Positions 51,147 to 62,260 of a DNA stretch of 64,000 bases are shown here, in pieces. The notes beneath the pieces were generated by a model. It was not told the DNA's origin. It did no database searches and saw nothing but the letters and a program-made list of their open reading frames with translations. The position numbers were made by a program, and so were the translations under genes. The first letter of the stretch is position 1, and each line of letters starts with the position of its first letter. Source of the stretch: Bimastos eiseni (lineage: Eukaryota > Annelida > Clitellata > Crassiclitellata > Lumbricidae); contig OY365822.1 in assembly GCA_959347315.1 (NCBI GenBank), positions 9,873,127-9,937,126 on the forward strand, in the 5' to 3' direction.

Positions 51147-52060
51147 GGAATTATCTTACAGACAAATAGCTAAGCCACGATATCAGCCAGACGAAGTATC
51201 TACCTACAGGAAATTATGGAAATTAGCAACTCGCACGAGAGGTATAAAATATAACGAAATAAATTGTTTTATTAACACGTAAACAATAACTCTAATAATA
51301 ATCAAAAGACTTTAGAAACTAACATTAACCTTAATCTGCGCCGCGTACTTAGACGTCTTGGCCTACAAGCTTTCAGAGTTCTTTCACTTATACACGATCA
51401 TGCTGATAATGAGTTCACATATATAAAGTTCATAACCAATTACTACTCAGTCTGAGAATTCAGAATAATAACAATAAATATATGAATAATTTTATCTAGA
51501 TAATGACACAGTTACCGTCTACGTTCAATAGCGGAGTTCACCAATGCATCACTAGCGGCAGTCTTCCCAAGATCCCAACCTACTTGACTATTCCTTAACA
51601 AACCCACGAACAACGAGCGATTCCAACCAGACAGACCCTTTGTCTATAGTGCGCAGTTATTCTATACAGAATCTCGTAGTCAGACAGAGCGGCAGTGAGG
51701 TCAGCCGAATCTGAGGGACCTCATCCAAGAATACTGTTCCTCTAGTAAGCCTGACCTGTGAAACAGACTGACAGGTCACCAAGTTCTGACCAACCAGATA
51801 TAAAAACACTACCGACAATGTATCCAACGAGCCACTAGTTCTGACCTCTGAAGCCGGCCGAATACCTTTACTAAAAATACAGGCCGTCAGACCAACTAAT
51901 TTCATCACTAGTGCACAAGCAATGACCACCTATAGTGACCCAGATCCAGTCTTAAGCAATGCCTCCCTGGAGTGGTCTGTCTAACTATAACGTAGCATTA
52001 TATTGACCCTATGATAATCCCCCACGCCTCGAAGAACAAAGCCTCCGAGCTTTGCCAAAA
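51147..52060 (-). mobile_element. Possible 3' LTR of a Ty3/gypsy-like element
   Basis: On the minus strand a purine-rich GAGGCGTGGGGGAT precedes about 870 bp with no coding frames, containing AATAAAACAATTTA (poly(A)-signal-like) and ending near CCTTACA/TGTAAG. The layout (ORF, purine tract, non-coding block with AATAAA) is that of an internal region/3' LTR junction. No second LTR copy is visible in the window, so this is tentative. Confidence 0.3.
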
Positions 52061-52199
52061 CAAAGGAACTAGAGGGACCCCCCCTCAAATAGAGACGGCA
52101 TTGGTGAAAAATCCACTAAAATAAAAAGACATGAAAGAAAACCGTTAAAACAACACCTAAGTAGTCATGAGAGTACGACATGACCCTGATTGAAAATGA

Positions 52200-53060
52200 A
52201 CACTGAGACTAATCCATACGAAAATCGATAGCAAAGATAAAAACACACAAATAACGAAGGGAAAAAAGAGTAGGCTAAGAAAGAATATTGGAGCACGCGA
52301 CAACTGAGGATTCGGCAAACGTGGCGAGAAAACAACGCAGGGACGGCACGAAAGTGAACGTAGTGTGTCCGTCGCAACAGCAATGATCCAGAGACCGAAG
52401 GCGGCAGAACGCCCGAGTTACGGCTGAGTAGATGAACCGTATTCGCGTCCCAATTGATCATAGTCCAGCGCCACGTAGCTGCCTCGTCCCGCGTGAGCAA
52501 AAAACAGAAAACAACCATAATCATTAGCAAAAGCCGACATAAGCTTAAAACGATCAACATAAGAAATGGAGTAACTGGAAGCAAGAAGGAGACGGCGTCC
52601 CGAAATTCTGTGAGTAATGTTGACATCCCCCTAAGTAATAAAAATATGAGGACGGAACCAACCAGAAACAGAAATCTGGGAGCTAATAGTCGACCCTGAC
52701 ACGGCGTAATCTGGAGGACAACCAGAAACAGTCTGGAGGTTAAAAACAAAACAGCGACCATTAGACTGAATTTCCAAACACATCTGAAAAGCAGGACAGG
52801 ACTCAAAACGATTCTGACGCAGATTACAGACTGTCCTAATAATAAAAATAAACAAAATGATCAGCAACAAATACCCAAGAACATCCAAGGTAGGGTAAGA
52901 AGTCAGCGACAAAAATGGAGGCCAGGAAGTCGAAGTAGGAGAGAAAGTGGCAATAAAAATTTGCGGAAGGGAGTGAGCACGAACCAAGGAGGTGGGATAC
53001 TGAACGCCAGCAAATCCGGCAGTGGTGAGACGTAAACAGCGAAAGACTTGAGGGTATCAT
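52200..53060 (-). pseudogene. Degenerate ORF, possible third ORF of the same retroelement
   Basis: One minus-strand frame stays mostly open across three stops: TLDVLGYLLLIILFIFIIRT (a membrane span), CLEIQSNGRCFVFNLQTVSG, STISSQISVSGWFRPHIFIT, stop, GDVNITHRISGRRLLLASSY, VALDYDQLGREYG, stop. A different frame has 213 open codons (52165-52806) but is very hydrophobic and probably a shadow. The family was not recognised. Confidence 0.3.
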
Positions 53061-53233
53061 TTACAAAGAAATGACCAAAACTACTTGTTATATGGCATTT
53101 GGAAACCATTTATAAATTTGCATCGTGTTGGTAAATGTTTAGAAAACCACTACAAAGACATGAGAGTCGTTTAAGATTTACCACGTGAAATTTTACTGTT
53201 GTCAACCTCTACATGTTTGGGTTACTAAACGAT

Positions 53234-53458
53234 TTATGAGACTGGCATACTTTTCTTGTTCAGGTTGCACGACAACACTATCCTGAACCAATTCGTTGTT
53301 AGGCTGTAGTTCCATCGTGACCAGACAGTCCTCATTGGCTGAATCACTCGCGATGCGTAGTCAATCCAAGCGGACTGGACCAGCTTCTTATCCAAAACTT
53401 TCTTCACCACTGACTTCATCAAGATGTAATCCAATATCTCATTCAGTAAATCTTTTAG
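53234..53458 (-). CDS. Terminal exon of an unrecognised gene
   Basis: After the acceptor CTTACCTTCACAG the frame reads LKDLLNEILDYILMKSVVKK, VLDKKLVQSAWIDYASRVIQ, PMRTVWSRW, then SLTTNWF.. to a stop at 53234. The first 43 residues are amphipathic and protein-like. The part after RVIQP is less convincing, and another frame there reads SDSANEDCLVTMELQPNNEL, so a splice or frame change near 53345 is possible. It accepts the exon at 54342-54418 in phase 0. I cannot name the family. Confidence 0.5.
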   Translation of the reverse strand, partial: LKDLLNEILDYILMKSVVKKVLDKKLVQSAWIDYASRVIQPMRTVWSRWNYSLTTNWFRIVLSCNLNKKSMPVS

Positions 53459-54341
53459 CTGTGAAGGTAAGACAACACAATTAGCATGATGGTATATATT
53501 CTTATATCGCATATACGACTATTGAATTTTTCCTTATTTATATCTTCCTTACGAACTGCATTACGATGCTGAGCATAGCAGTCTATAGAGTTCTAAATTT
53601 AAATATTTTACTGTGCAAGATCTTTATCCAGCCACATTTGATCGCCTTAAACAGCTTTTGAGATCAACCGATGGTTCTTCTCACTGAAATATGAACCAAT
53701 TTAAAGTTTTAATTGCCTATGAATGCAGAATAAAGTTTGTGCACAATCTAAAAACAAGTTAATAGAACAGATCTGGAGGTGGTAAAGCAAGCAGCAGGCA
53801 CGAGACCTGGACTTAGTGTACGGCATGTTATGTATGATGTTCACAATTATGCAGTCATGTAGTTATTGGTGATGATCAGTAGAATAAAATGTCTTAAGAC
53901 ACATTTTAACTAGTAATGACATGACAAAAAATATGACCATTAAATAACCAATTTATTGACTAATAATTGAATAGTTAAATAACAAAACAATGGGCAATGG
54001 AATAACAAAAATATACAGTTCAATAAGACACTGCAAAAAATTAATTTGTTCTCAATAACTTACCCTTGGATACCCTTTTGCGACCATTAGGCTCTCCCCA
54101 TAGAATCTCTTCCCTCATCTCTGTGTGTCAGCATTATTTCTAGGTCTTTTTCTATATCATTCTTCCTCCTCAGAACCTTTCTCCACTCTCAGGGTTTATG
54201 TACAGAGAGCACTAACCATTGGCCACTGCCATAGAGGCGCTATATAAATTAATAAATACAATGCAACATGACAAGGTCTTTAGTTGGAAAGCAAATACAA
54301 CAACTGTAAGCGTAAAAAATTCTGATATTGAGTAATCTTAC

Positions 54342-54418
54342 TGTGGTTGAAGAAAAAGAGTTGGTAGTAGCTGAAATGGAGGTGGAAGTAGAAGACACAG
54401 CAACAGCTTCAATTTCAC
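54342..54418 (-). CDS. Internal exon of the same unrecognised gene
   Basis: 77 nt between GCATTGCAG and GTAAGATT. Entered in phase 1 it reads (G)EIEAVAVSSTSTSISATTNS then FSSTT, a Ser/Thr-rich linker, and leaves in phase 0, which fits the exon at 53234-53458 (intron 883 bp). Another frame is open too, so support is moderate. Further 5' exons were not found. Confidence 0.4.
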
Positions 54419-54497
54419 CTGCAATGCACAACACCAGTAGATTTTTTTCAAATCAACTGTTGACTTGACATTTAATAAATTTTTCATGAATAATAAG

Positions 54498-54877
54498 GGT
54501 AAAACCATAGTTTAGGCTGTCAAATTATTTTCATTTTTCTGAGGCTGTTAAATTATTTATATTCAAATGATGGTCACTTTAGAGAATAGGAAACCTTTTA
54601 TTAACAACTGTAGCTTAAATGGATTGATGAAAATAGCACGCATAAGTAGAAGCCGTTTTGATGCGAGAATGTCTATACAACGGATGCAAACAAGTCGTGT
54701 ATGCAAAAACTCGATTGATGAAAAGAAACATACCTAAATGGAAGCTGGCTTGATGAAAAGAAATATACGTAAATGGAAGCTAGATTTCATTTGTTTTTCG
54801 TGTTTCTTAATTTAACATCCTAAACTACGGGATATAGGATATGAAAATAATTTAACAGCCTAAACTACGGTTTTACC
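54498..54877. mobile_element. TIR MITE, 380 bp, Merlin-like
   Basis: Inverted ends GGTAAAACCATAGTTTAGGC and GCCTAAACTACGGTTTTACC (one mismatch), extending to ATTATTTTCAT inside. Flanking octamers ATAATAAG and ATAAGAAG match 7 of 8, as expected for Merlin-type 8-9 bp duplications. The interior repeats ATGGAAGCTGG.TTGATGAAA units shared with the Merlin remnant at 46.6-47.8 kb, so it is probably a non-autonomous derivative. Confidence 0.8.
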
Positions 54878-54879
54878 AT

Positions 54880-57800
54880 AAGAAGCACAAGTCAATTGTT
54901 CATTCTCACAATTACTGTATGTGTTCGTTAATTGCTTATTTATTAGAGGAGACTCCGTATGGGGCAGCGCTCTATTCTATCCTAGATTGGGCTTTCGGCG
55001 ATTCCCTTCGCACCTTAATAGCAGCGTCTGAGCCGAGGCCATCCTTTACCAACTCCTTTGATACGATAAAAATTAAACGTAGAGTCGTGCCATTTTAACA
55101 ACAAGTTATTAGCATACCTGGGATCATCCCATCCTATTTATAACCTCATTGGGTCATCCTCGTTCGTTTTATTTTGCCTCTTTCGTATTCTTCAACGACT
55201 CTTTTGCCACAATTCCGAAACCCTTCATAACACGCGGTCGCCAGCTTGCAAGAAAAGTGGGACTATTTGCTTGCTACCAAATTTTCTGTAGCATAGCCTT
55301 GAACATTATTAATTTTATGGTTTGAACAAAGATTTTAAGAATTTTAGCATTCCCGATTTTAAATTTTTCCTTCAAACCATCATGATATTCAAGCTTGGAC
55401 GCATAGATGCTTGGACGATAGCGAATAACTCTTGTTTTCGGTTCTTTGTAAATGACCAATGATTCATGAAGCAGTGGTCAAAGATAATAATAATGGCAGT
55501 CTAAAAATACTAAATAAGAGTGGTATTAGTTTAAATTTAGCGACACTGTGATAACAAAGGCCATTGACGTCGTCTAGAGATTGCAATTCCGGACCGTAAT
55601 CATTTTCCCCGAATTTCGGGATGATTTCGGTCCCAAGTCCGCTTTCCAGAGAGTCAGAGCAAAGATAGTGGAGTCTTAGACTAAGATGTGACACTTCCTA
55701 TCTCCTCTGTGTATCTGAATGTGCAAGCCACCTACCTTAAAATCGATTGTCGTTGCTATGATACCACTAAGATGACCATTCGCTACGTGGCGCAGCTGTA
55801 GCGAACGCTATAGTCGAGTTTGTGCTTTGACCACCACACAGACCAAAATAATACAAATTATCAGCGAGATAGGAAGACAGTGCCCTATCTTAGTCTACGA
55901 TTCTACCATCTTTGGTCAGAGTATAGCAGCGTTAAGGCAGATGTCGTCTAGGTCGAGAATTGGAAAGTGGATGATGAGATGAATCAGGGAGAGTTCTTGA
56001 TGAGGCGAGACTAGTTTCGAGTGGAAAGCTCGAAAGGTGATGGATAGTGAAGACTGACGCAGATGATCAGAATGATGGTGGAGGAACTGAGAATGTAAAA
56101 TGCATGAAGCAGGTCGTTCGAGAGACGTGTTGCAACGTTTGATGTTAATCGGTTGGAAAACTTGAGATGACCGAGTAGTGAGAAAGACTGAGACAGATGG
56201 ATAATCAGTAGGCTGTATGGTTAGAAACTTGCAAAGACATTTGGGCTGGGAGTCATGAGTAATCGTAAGTATCTACATTAAAAAGTAAGTAGGCATTTCA
56301 TTTTAATATTGGTCATTGGCAGTGCTTTTTTCTAGAAAAATGTGCTGGAACGCATATGTAGGGAGTCCAGGTGCTATTATCGTAAGAAATGACGCTATAA
56401 TTATATCTACAAAATAAACATTTTTTTATAAGACAGTGATTATCATCTATACCCTTAGTTATACATTTTATAATGCAAAAAATTGATATTGTAAGTTTTA
56501 TGACAAATTCCAGAGTTTATGCACAAGTACAATTTTTCCATTTTTTAGTAATTGTAGAAAAGGTGCCAGAACAAATCAACTGGTCATTGGAGACTAAACT
56601 TCGACTCCTTCAGCCTCCAAAACTGCAAATGTTACATATAGTAACTGTGCGATCTATAAAACATAATTTAGATATCTAGTAAACAGCTCTTCACCTGGCT
56701 ACTGACTAAACGTGTCTTCGATTCGCATTTGTTTGACTGTGTGCACAATAAAAATGTAAGAACAATATTGTTATAATGTGATTCATTATCATGCATATCG
56801 TTGGTTCTTTGATCAACTCTATGGCTGAGAAAAATTGGACTTGTTCACACATTTAAGAGTCATGACTGCTTCTTGGTTCCTGCTTAATGGAGTGCTCATC
56901 CTATGCTGAGATCTTTTCCATTGCCAAACCAGATCTTTATTTTCTAGAAATTACCTATAAGTTACATGCTCAAGTTTTATATGTAAAACCACTAGATATT
57001 ATTTTTAATGTGCCAAGCACTGTACCACTGAACCAGTTTCTTAAATTTTAAACCAAAACACATGGTTAGTCTGAAAAATGCCTTACAACCATTCAACATA
57101 AATTCATCACAACTCCAAGGCAGTGGTTCCCAACCTTCTTTCTTGTTGTATCTCCAAAATAGAAAAATATTTTTATGCATACCCTAACAGGAAAAAACTT
57201 GTCAGAAACGTTCATTTGGTAATTTATTTAATTATGATAGATTAATAGAATATTCGTTGTAGTATTATCAGTTAAGTTTGCTAAATTTGTTGTATTAAAA
57301 TTATTATTGTTGTACAATGTTCACTTTGTAGTTTGTACAGCACAGCAGAGGAAAAATAATTTAAAAAAATAACTTATACTACTGTTATAGTATAACAATT
57401 ATATGCATAAATAGTGGCACTTCAAAACCTGTAATTATTATCTGTCTCTGCTCAAAATATATATTTAGAATTGTTTGTGTAAAACCCTTAGCAACAGCTA
57501 TCGTACCCCAAGGGGTACACGCAACACCGGTTTAAACTGCTGCTTTAAGGTATCTCTTTTTATGTAGGTGAAGTTGTTACATTAAATAAATTACACAACA
57601 TCATCAAGTCACTAAACAGCTGTGATTAGATTTTGTCTCAGTTGTTCAACCAATTATGTTTGAAATTGTTGCTCTATCTATTCTTTCTACGATTGCCACC
57701 TTTAAAAATTGACTGATTTTAAGCACACCATCTTATCTGTCAACATTTCCGAGCATAGGCAAAATATTCTTGTAAATTATTATAACAGCACAAAAGAAAT

Positions 57801-57915
57801 TAACAGATAGCTTCTACAGATACAATTTGCAGCTCTGCAAATCACCAGTAGACTTCTGACAAAATGAACATTCTGTTACTAAAGTCACATCTGACAGTTT
57901 CACTAATGGTGGCAG
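54880..57915. other. Intergenic DNA, no gene seen
   Basis: Contains a partial R1 repeat at 55535-55590 (TAGCGACACTGTGATAACAA), one CTCF-core-like repeat motif at 55778-55793 (CATTCGCTACGTGGCGC), and AT-rich single-copy-looking DNA. Open frames at 55464-55694 and 56992-57180 (complement) have no recognisable domain. Confidence 0.5.
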
Positions 57916-57917
57916 AT

Positions 57918-58115
57918 AGGTTAGAGCGGTCGGCCCGTAACACTCGGTGTGCGGTGAATGAGCGGGTTCGATCCTCATCCGAGGTGTCGGTCACTGTGTA
58001 GGGACCTTGAGCAAGTCCTTTGCACACAATTGCTCTGCAGTACAACTGCAATTGTGCTGTCAAGGCATGTGCACTTCTGAGCAAAAGATGTTGGAAGAAG
58101 TGCGGTACCAAATTT
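57918..58115 (+). mobile_element. tRNA-derived SINE (family A), best copy
   Basis: Head GATAGGTTAGAGCGGTCGGC (A-box-like), B box GGGTTCGATCC, then GTGTAGGGACCTTGAGCAAG, TTGCTCTGCAGTACAACTGC and TGAGCAAAAGATGTTGGAAG. Copies at 4900-5098 and 6868-7030. About 200 bp long. Confidence 0.75.
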
Positions 58116-58451
58116 CAAGAAATATAGAATATACATATATACATTTTACAGTTAAAATTGTTTAGAATGAGACTCATAATAGGAACATTAACTGTACCTC
58201 AGTGTAGTGATTATTAACTGTGGTAACTCAAGACGATTAATATGGACTTTAACACCAAGCTAAGATGTATGGAGATATGGTGCCGACCCTCACAACACAC
58301 ACGGATCTTGAATCAGATTTTCTGCAAGACAGAAGAAGACTACTACAATCTGCTGTGTGAAACTTTACTCCTTCTCTCAAATAACAATTTCAAATACTTT
58401 GTCAAGAAAATTCACACATTGAACTTTGTTACGGCAAAAACCAACAGCTAC

Positions 58452-58457
58452 TTTATT
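58452..58457 (-). promoter_or_regulatory. HSCB poly(A) signal candidate
   Basis: TTTATT on plus (AATAAA on minus), about 65 nt past the HSCB stop codon: the expected position for a short 3' UTR. Confidence 0.55.
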
Positions 58458-58520
58458 CAGGCTCTTATTTTTACAGCAACACAACCCAAATAATTCAATA
58501 ATGAATAAGCATTCAAATCA

Positions 58521-60333
58521 CTACGAGTATTTCATCTGAAAAGCCTTAAGCTTTTCTTCAATGTTTACGAAATATTTCAACTTCACCAAAAGCTGTTTTG
58601 CAAGCATCTTATCGTCCGTTAGGAAAGCTTGTGATAATTCGGCATTAAGACAGTCCAGTACTTTCTGATTTTCTGCTTGAAGTGCTTCAATTGCTTCGAT
58701 CGAATCTGCTTCAATAATCGACTCATTAATCTCCAAGATATGATCAAGAAAAACAAGATCCATCTGCGTTTCTTTCTCCAAATCTTCTTCCTTCAAACGA
58801 AGCAGGTAGAGGCCTCTGGGTAGTGGTTTGAGAAGCGTGTTGTAGGCCCTGTTGACGAGCGACGAGTGCTGGATGGAGAAATCTTTCTCAGTCTGAAATT
58901 ATAAATGGTCAAATGGCAGATCAAACTGCACTACAACTTAGCATTTTCATATGCATAGATTTGCAAGATTGTTGTATAAATTATATGAAAAACGAAGGAA
59001 ATAAATAAGAATGGTGACATCAGACTTTGAATTCGCCTAGAGGCAGGGAACCAGAAGAGGACAACTTCATACATTTTGCTTGTATCAACAGTCAATAGAA
59101 TTCTTAGTTTCAGTAAGAAAGTATTATGAAGAGAAAGTAAGAAAATAATAATATTGATGTAGTATAATTGATATAATATTGCAATAGTTATATAAACATA
59201 GTAAAGCACATAAAAACACAACTTAAATTTACCCATATCTCTAGATAGATGTGCAATATTCTCCACTGCCCCACCCCACACTGAGCAGCAGATTGTGCAT
59301 AGGATAGCAGCAGCCCTGTTCAGTGCTGTTAACTAGTTCTCGCTCCTGCCCATCCTTGTAAGCTTTGTTGCCCCGTCTATAGCGATGGCGGCTCTCGATC
59401 CATCCGTTCATCTGAACAGGATTTTCTCCTTGTCCCTTTTGTGCGTACCGCAGTACCTCCACCAGGTATAACTACGCTTTCTCCACGGATAGACTCCGTC
59501 ATGAGCTTTGCCTATTTCCCAGACCCACTACCTTATATTCTAGAGTTGGTATGGTTTCTTTGCCAAGAGTACTTTATTAGGTGAATGCCATATGACCTTG
59601 TTTATGCTATTAGTTATACCTTTAGTAAGCTACTGTGTGTTTGCTGGTAGTCTAATAAAGAATATTTTTACTTACTTACTTATATCTATGTTATTTTGTC
59701 ACCTTAAAACGATTCTTTTTAGCCGCACTGTAGTTTTCCTGTTCAAGTATTGCTATACAAATGTTTTATAAGAATGGATGAATAATAACAGCTGCAAGCC
59801 TCGTATAATCCGGAGCTTTATCATTAAAGTTTTGTAAACGCAATACTCAGACAGTTAAATACCTCTGACTTCTGCGAATATTTGTCCGGATGCAGAATGC
59901 GTTGTAGGTCGCGGTACTTTTCCCCGAGGTCCTTAAGGTCTATGTCGTATCTTTCTTCCAAACCCATCACTTGAAACAGACTTCGTTTTTCGATCGGAGG
60001 CTGAACGACGCCGCATACACAAAAGTACTGTTCTTTGTTCGGGTCAATCGTCGACCCGCACTTCCAGCACTCCTGATGAGTTATGCACTCCGATCCATGG
60101 TGGCCGGCGACGCAAACTCGCAGAACACCAAAGTGATGTCGACGGTTTTGGGATTGCGATTGTCCGCAGAGCAAACCCTGAGGCGTTCGGTCGAGCCATC
60201 GACATGAGGAGAAAACCCGTCGTGAACAGCGGTCTGGCGCAAAATCGCAGTCAACTCCTTGAAGACTGACGACTAATTTCGACGAATTTCGTAAAGACTG
60301 TTTCAGTGACTGGCGCACAATCACACCAGCCAT
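58521..60333 (-). CDS. HSCB: HSCB, mitochondrial iron-sulfur cluster co-chaperone, two exons
   Basis: Exon 1 60333-59863 (157 codons, phase 0) and exon 2 58892-58521 join to 280 aa; GT-AG intron. HSCB is the J-protein that recruits the mitochondrial HSP70 (HSPA9) to the ISCU scaffold for Fe-S transfer. Seen: a basic, Arg/Ser-rich N-terminus (MAGVIVRQSLKQSLRNSSK) fitting a mitochondrial presequence; a metal-binding module CWKC (89-92) and CVC (105-107); a J-domain with HPDKYSQKS (HPD 148-150); TEKDFSIQHSSLVNRAYNTL and PLPRGLYLLRL after the splice; and the C-terminal three-helix domain ending KYFVNIEEKLKAF. Human HSCB is 235 aa; the excess is N-terminal. Odd: the second Cys pair is CxC, not CxxC. 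The intron holds an antisense LINE tail. Confidence 0.95.
59470..59692 (+). mobile_element. CR1/L2-like LINE 3' tail in the HSCB intron
   Basis: GTTTGCTGGTAGTCTAATAA then AGAATATTTTTACTTACTTA, the same 3' end and (ACTT)n tail as the LINE copies at 30310-31340. Antisense to HSCB. The 5' limit is approximate. Confidence 0.65.
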
Positions 60334-60639
60334 GTTGTTGATCTAAATTCTATTAACACTCAAATATCGCCCACAAACTTGCACTATAACTAGTAATAAC
60401 AGTGAAATGTTGTGAAACAGAATGCAATTAAGTTGAATATCTCTGATACTTTCGCAAGGGTAAAAGACTATACATATATATAGCTTCAAGGTAGATGGTC
60501 GCTGACTCGCTGAGCATCTTGGTCTTTATAATGTAATGTAATGTAAATCTTCGAAAATGTTTTAGCCCACAAAAGCCACGTCAGGAGACCAGAGCTTTAT
60601 CGCCAGCGCTATACCAAATCAAATCCACAATTTCTTTCC

Positions 60640-60900
60640 GATGCCAGGTCAAAAGATGGATCCAATATTTGTTGCAATATTGGCGGTCCCGAGTCCAAAG
60701 AATTCATTACGTCTCTGGAACGTTCGACATGCCCCAGAATTCCACTCTTTTTCGCTTCCTCGGAGTTCCTCCACAATCATTGTCAATCACAAATCATTTT
60801 CTGTTCCTCCACGCTCTGGCTTTCAATTCTAAGGTATAATTGAATGTCTCTTCAACTGTTACCACGATTCATTTGATATCATAATGTGTTCAAATTCTTG
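60640..60900 (+). mobile_element. LINE RT C-terminal scrap
   Basis: The frame LRLWNVRHAPEFHSFSLPRS then FSVPPRSGFQF resembles WNDQPPEFHAFSVPP at 43985-44035 and the following AFHSKLK segment, so it is probably a diverged copy of the same LINE 3' region. Confidence 0.4.
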
Positions 60901-60939
60901 ACCTGAGCGTAGGTCTATGGCACATGACAGGCCTATACT

Positions 60940-61242
60940 CAGAGGTGCAATAAACCAAGATTTTAAGAAATCAAAAGTTTTTGTTTTTGTTTTATTTGTC
61001 TTTTGTTTTTAGTTTTTCCTTTGGATCTTGTCACAACAGTTTTGTTATAAAAAGCATCAAACACAGCATGGAAAAGAGCTCCAATTTGTTTATATAAAAT
61101 TTAGCATAACACACAATTAGTTATGTAATAGTAATATTAGTAAATAAATAAAGTATATTTTAACAAAAATTTTAGTTTTTTTTTGTTTTTTGTAAAAACC
61201 AAAAAACCAAATAACCAAAAAACGAACATGTTTGCAGCCCTG
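60940..61242. mobile_element. hAT MITE, second copy, 303 bp
   Basis: Starts CAGAGGTGCAATAAACC and ends ATGTTTGCAGCCCTG; internal motifs TTTTGTTATAAAAAGCA and ACACAGCATGGAAAAGAGCT match 31964-32382. About 115 bp shorter because of an internal deletion. Flanks CCTATACT and TCTATATA are only a weak duplication. Confidence 0.8.
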
Positions 61243-61783
61243 TCTATATATATACTGCCCCAACAGCTGCTCTGCTTAGAAAAAAGAGAGGGTCGAGTCA
61301 AGTCGTTTGATTGTGAATAACTAGCCTAGATGGTAGAGCTTGAGGGCCTGCAGATTGTTGTAAATGAGTGATAGGACTTTGCATTTCTATCAGTTGAGGT
61401 ATTTTAAGCTATAACGTTGTTATGTAAGTCGCATTATTGTAGAAGTGATGTTATGCGGTTCCAAATAATAAAATTAATGTGGTAATGGTTATAATTAACG
61501 TCTTAACGCTTCAATGCCATTTATACCCAAACATGGAATGGAGATAGGTCTTAAAGTTTGACCAATAATTAGATATATTTACATGCTTCCTTACTTACAA
61601 AATATTAACAAGACCGCATACCCTAATCTGTACACCTAGTACCTGAAACGGGCACATGTTGATGTTGTTGTATTATTCACGTTAGTTATTTAATATTAAA
61701 TCCTTATTTAAGGAACATAAATATCGGCCAAGCACAAGAGATGATAGTTGTTTTTATTATTTTTAAATGAACTAGATTCACAG

Positions 61784-61972
61784 GTATGGAATTTCCTGTA
61801 CTGGACTTTGTTAGAGAGCGGTTTACGGACTATGGGACATCATTTGCGGTCGATATAAGAACCGGGACGACTGGAGAGATCGAAATCGTTCCACAAAAGT
61901 GTTTTAAGTGCCCCAGTGGCATGGTACTCTTCCCACTGAGTCCTACACTACCTTTGATGCCACCAAACAACT
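61784..61972 (+). CDS. Candidate 189-nt exon, gene unknown
   Basis: A GATTCACAG acceptor and a perfect GTAAGT donor bracket a fully open frame: MEFPVLDFVRERFTDYGTSF, AVDIRTGTTGEIEIVPQKCF, KCPSGMVLFPLSPTLPLMPP, NN. Entered and left in phase 1 (symmetric). Composition looks protein-like, with two Cys. It lies 1.45 kb from the HSCB start on the opposite strand and may belong to a divergent gene running out of the window. I do not recognise a domain. Confidence 0.45.
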
Positions 61973-62260
61973 GTAAGTACACAATGTTTGTTTCAACACA
62001 TAAGTTCTATGGTTTTATACATTGTTAAGTACGCAACATTACTAACTCAGACTACGAGAGAAGTTAGAGCGTTGCGAGCAACGAGAGGTTCCCGCGACAG
62101 TTGCAGTACCATGCAAGGTATAATTTAACTAGTGTCAAACCATGCTTCCAAGTGTCTTAGTATTTAATTGCGCTTACTAATTCTTATTTTGAAATTGAAA
62201 AAAATACTTCCAATGGTTTTTAGCATATATCTGAGAACGACACCACCCCCCAACCGAGGG

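Noticed and set aside
52165..52806. 213-codon hydrophobic ORF
   Set aside because: Leu/Phe-rich composition and a more protein-like neighbouring frame suggest it is a shadow in a degenerate element.
58242..58493. Plus-strand 83-codon ORF converging on HSCB
   Set aside because: No recognisable domain or Kozak support, and it overlaps the HSCB 3' UTR in antisense; could only be kept with transcript data.
59971..60207. Plus-strand ORF over HSCB exon 1
   Set aside because: Antisense shadow of the HSCB coding sequence.
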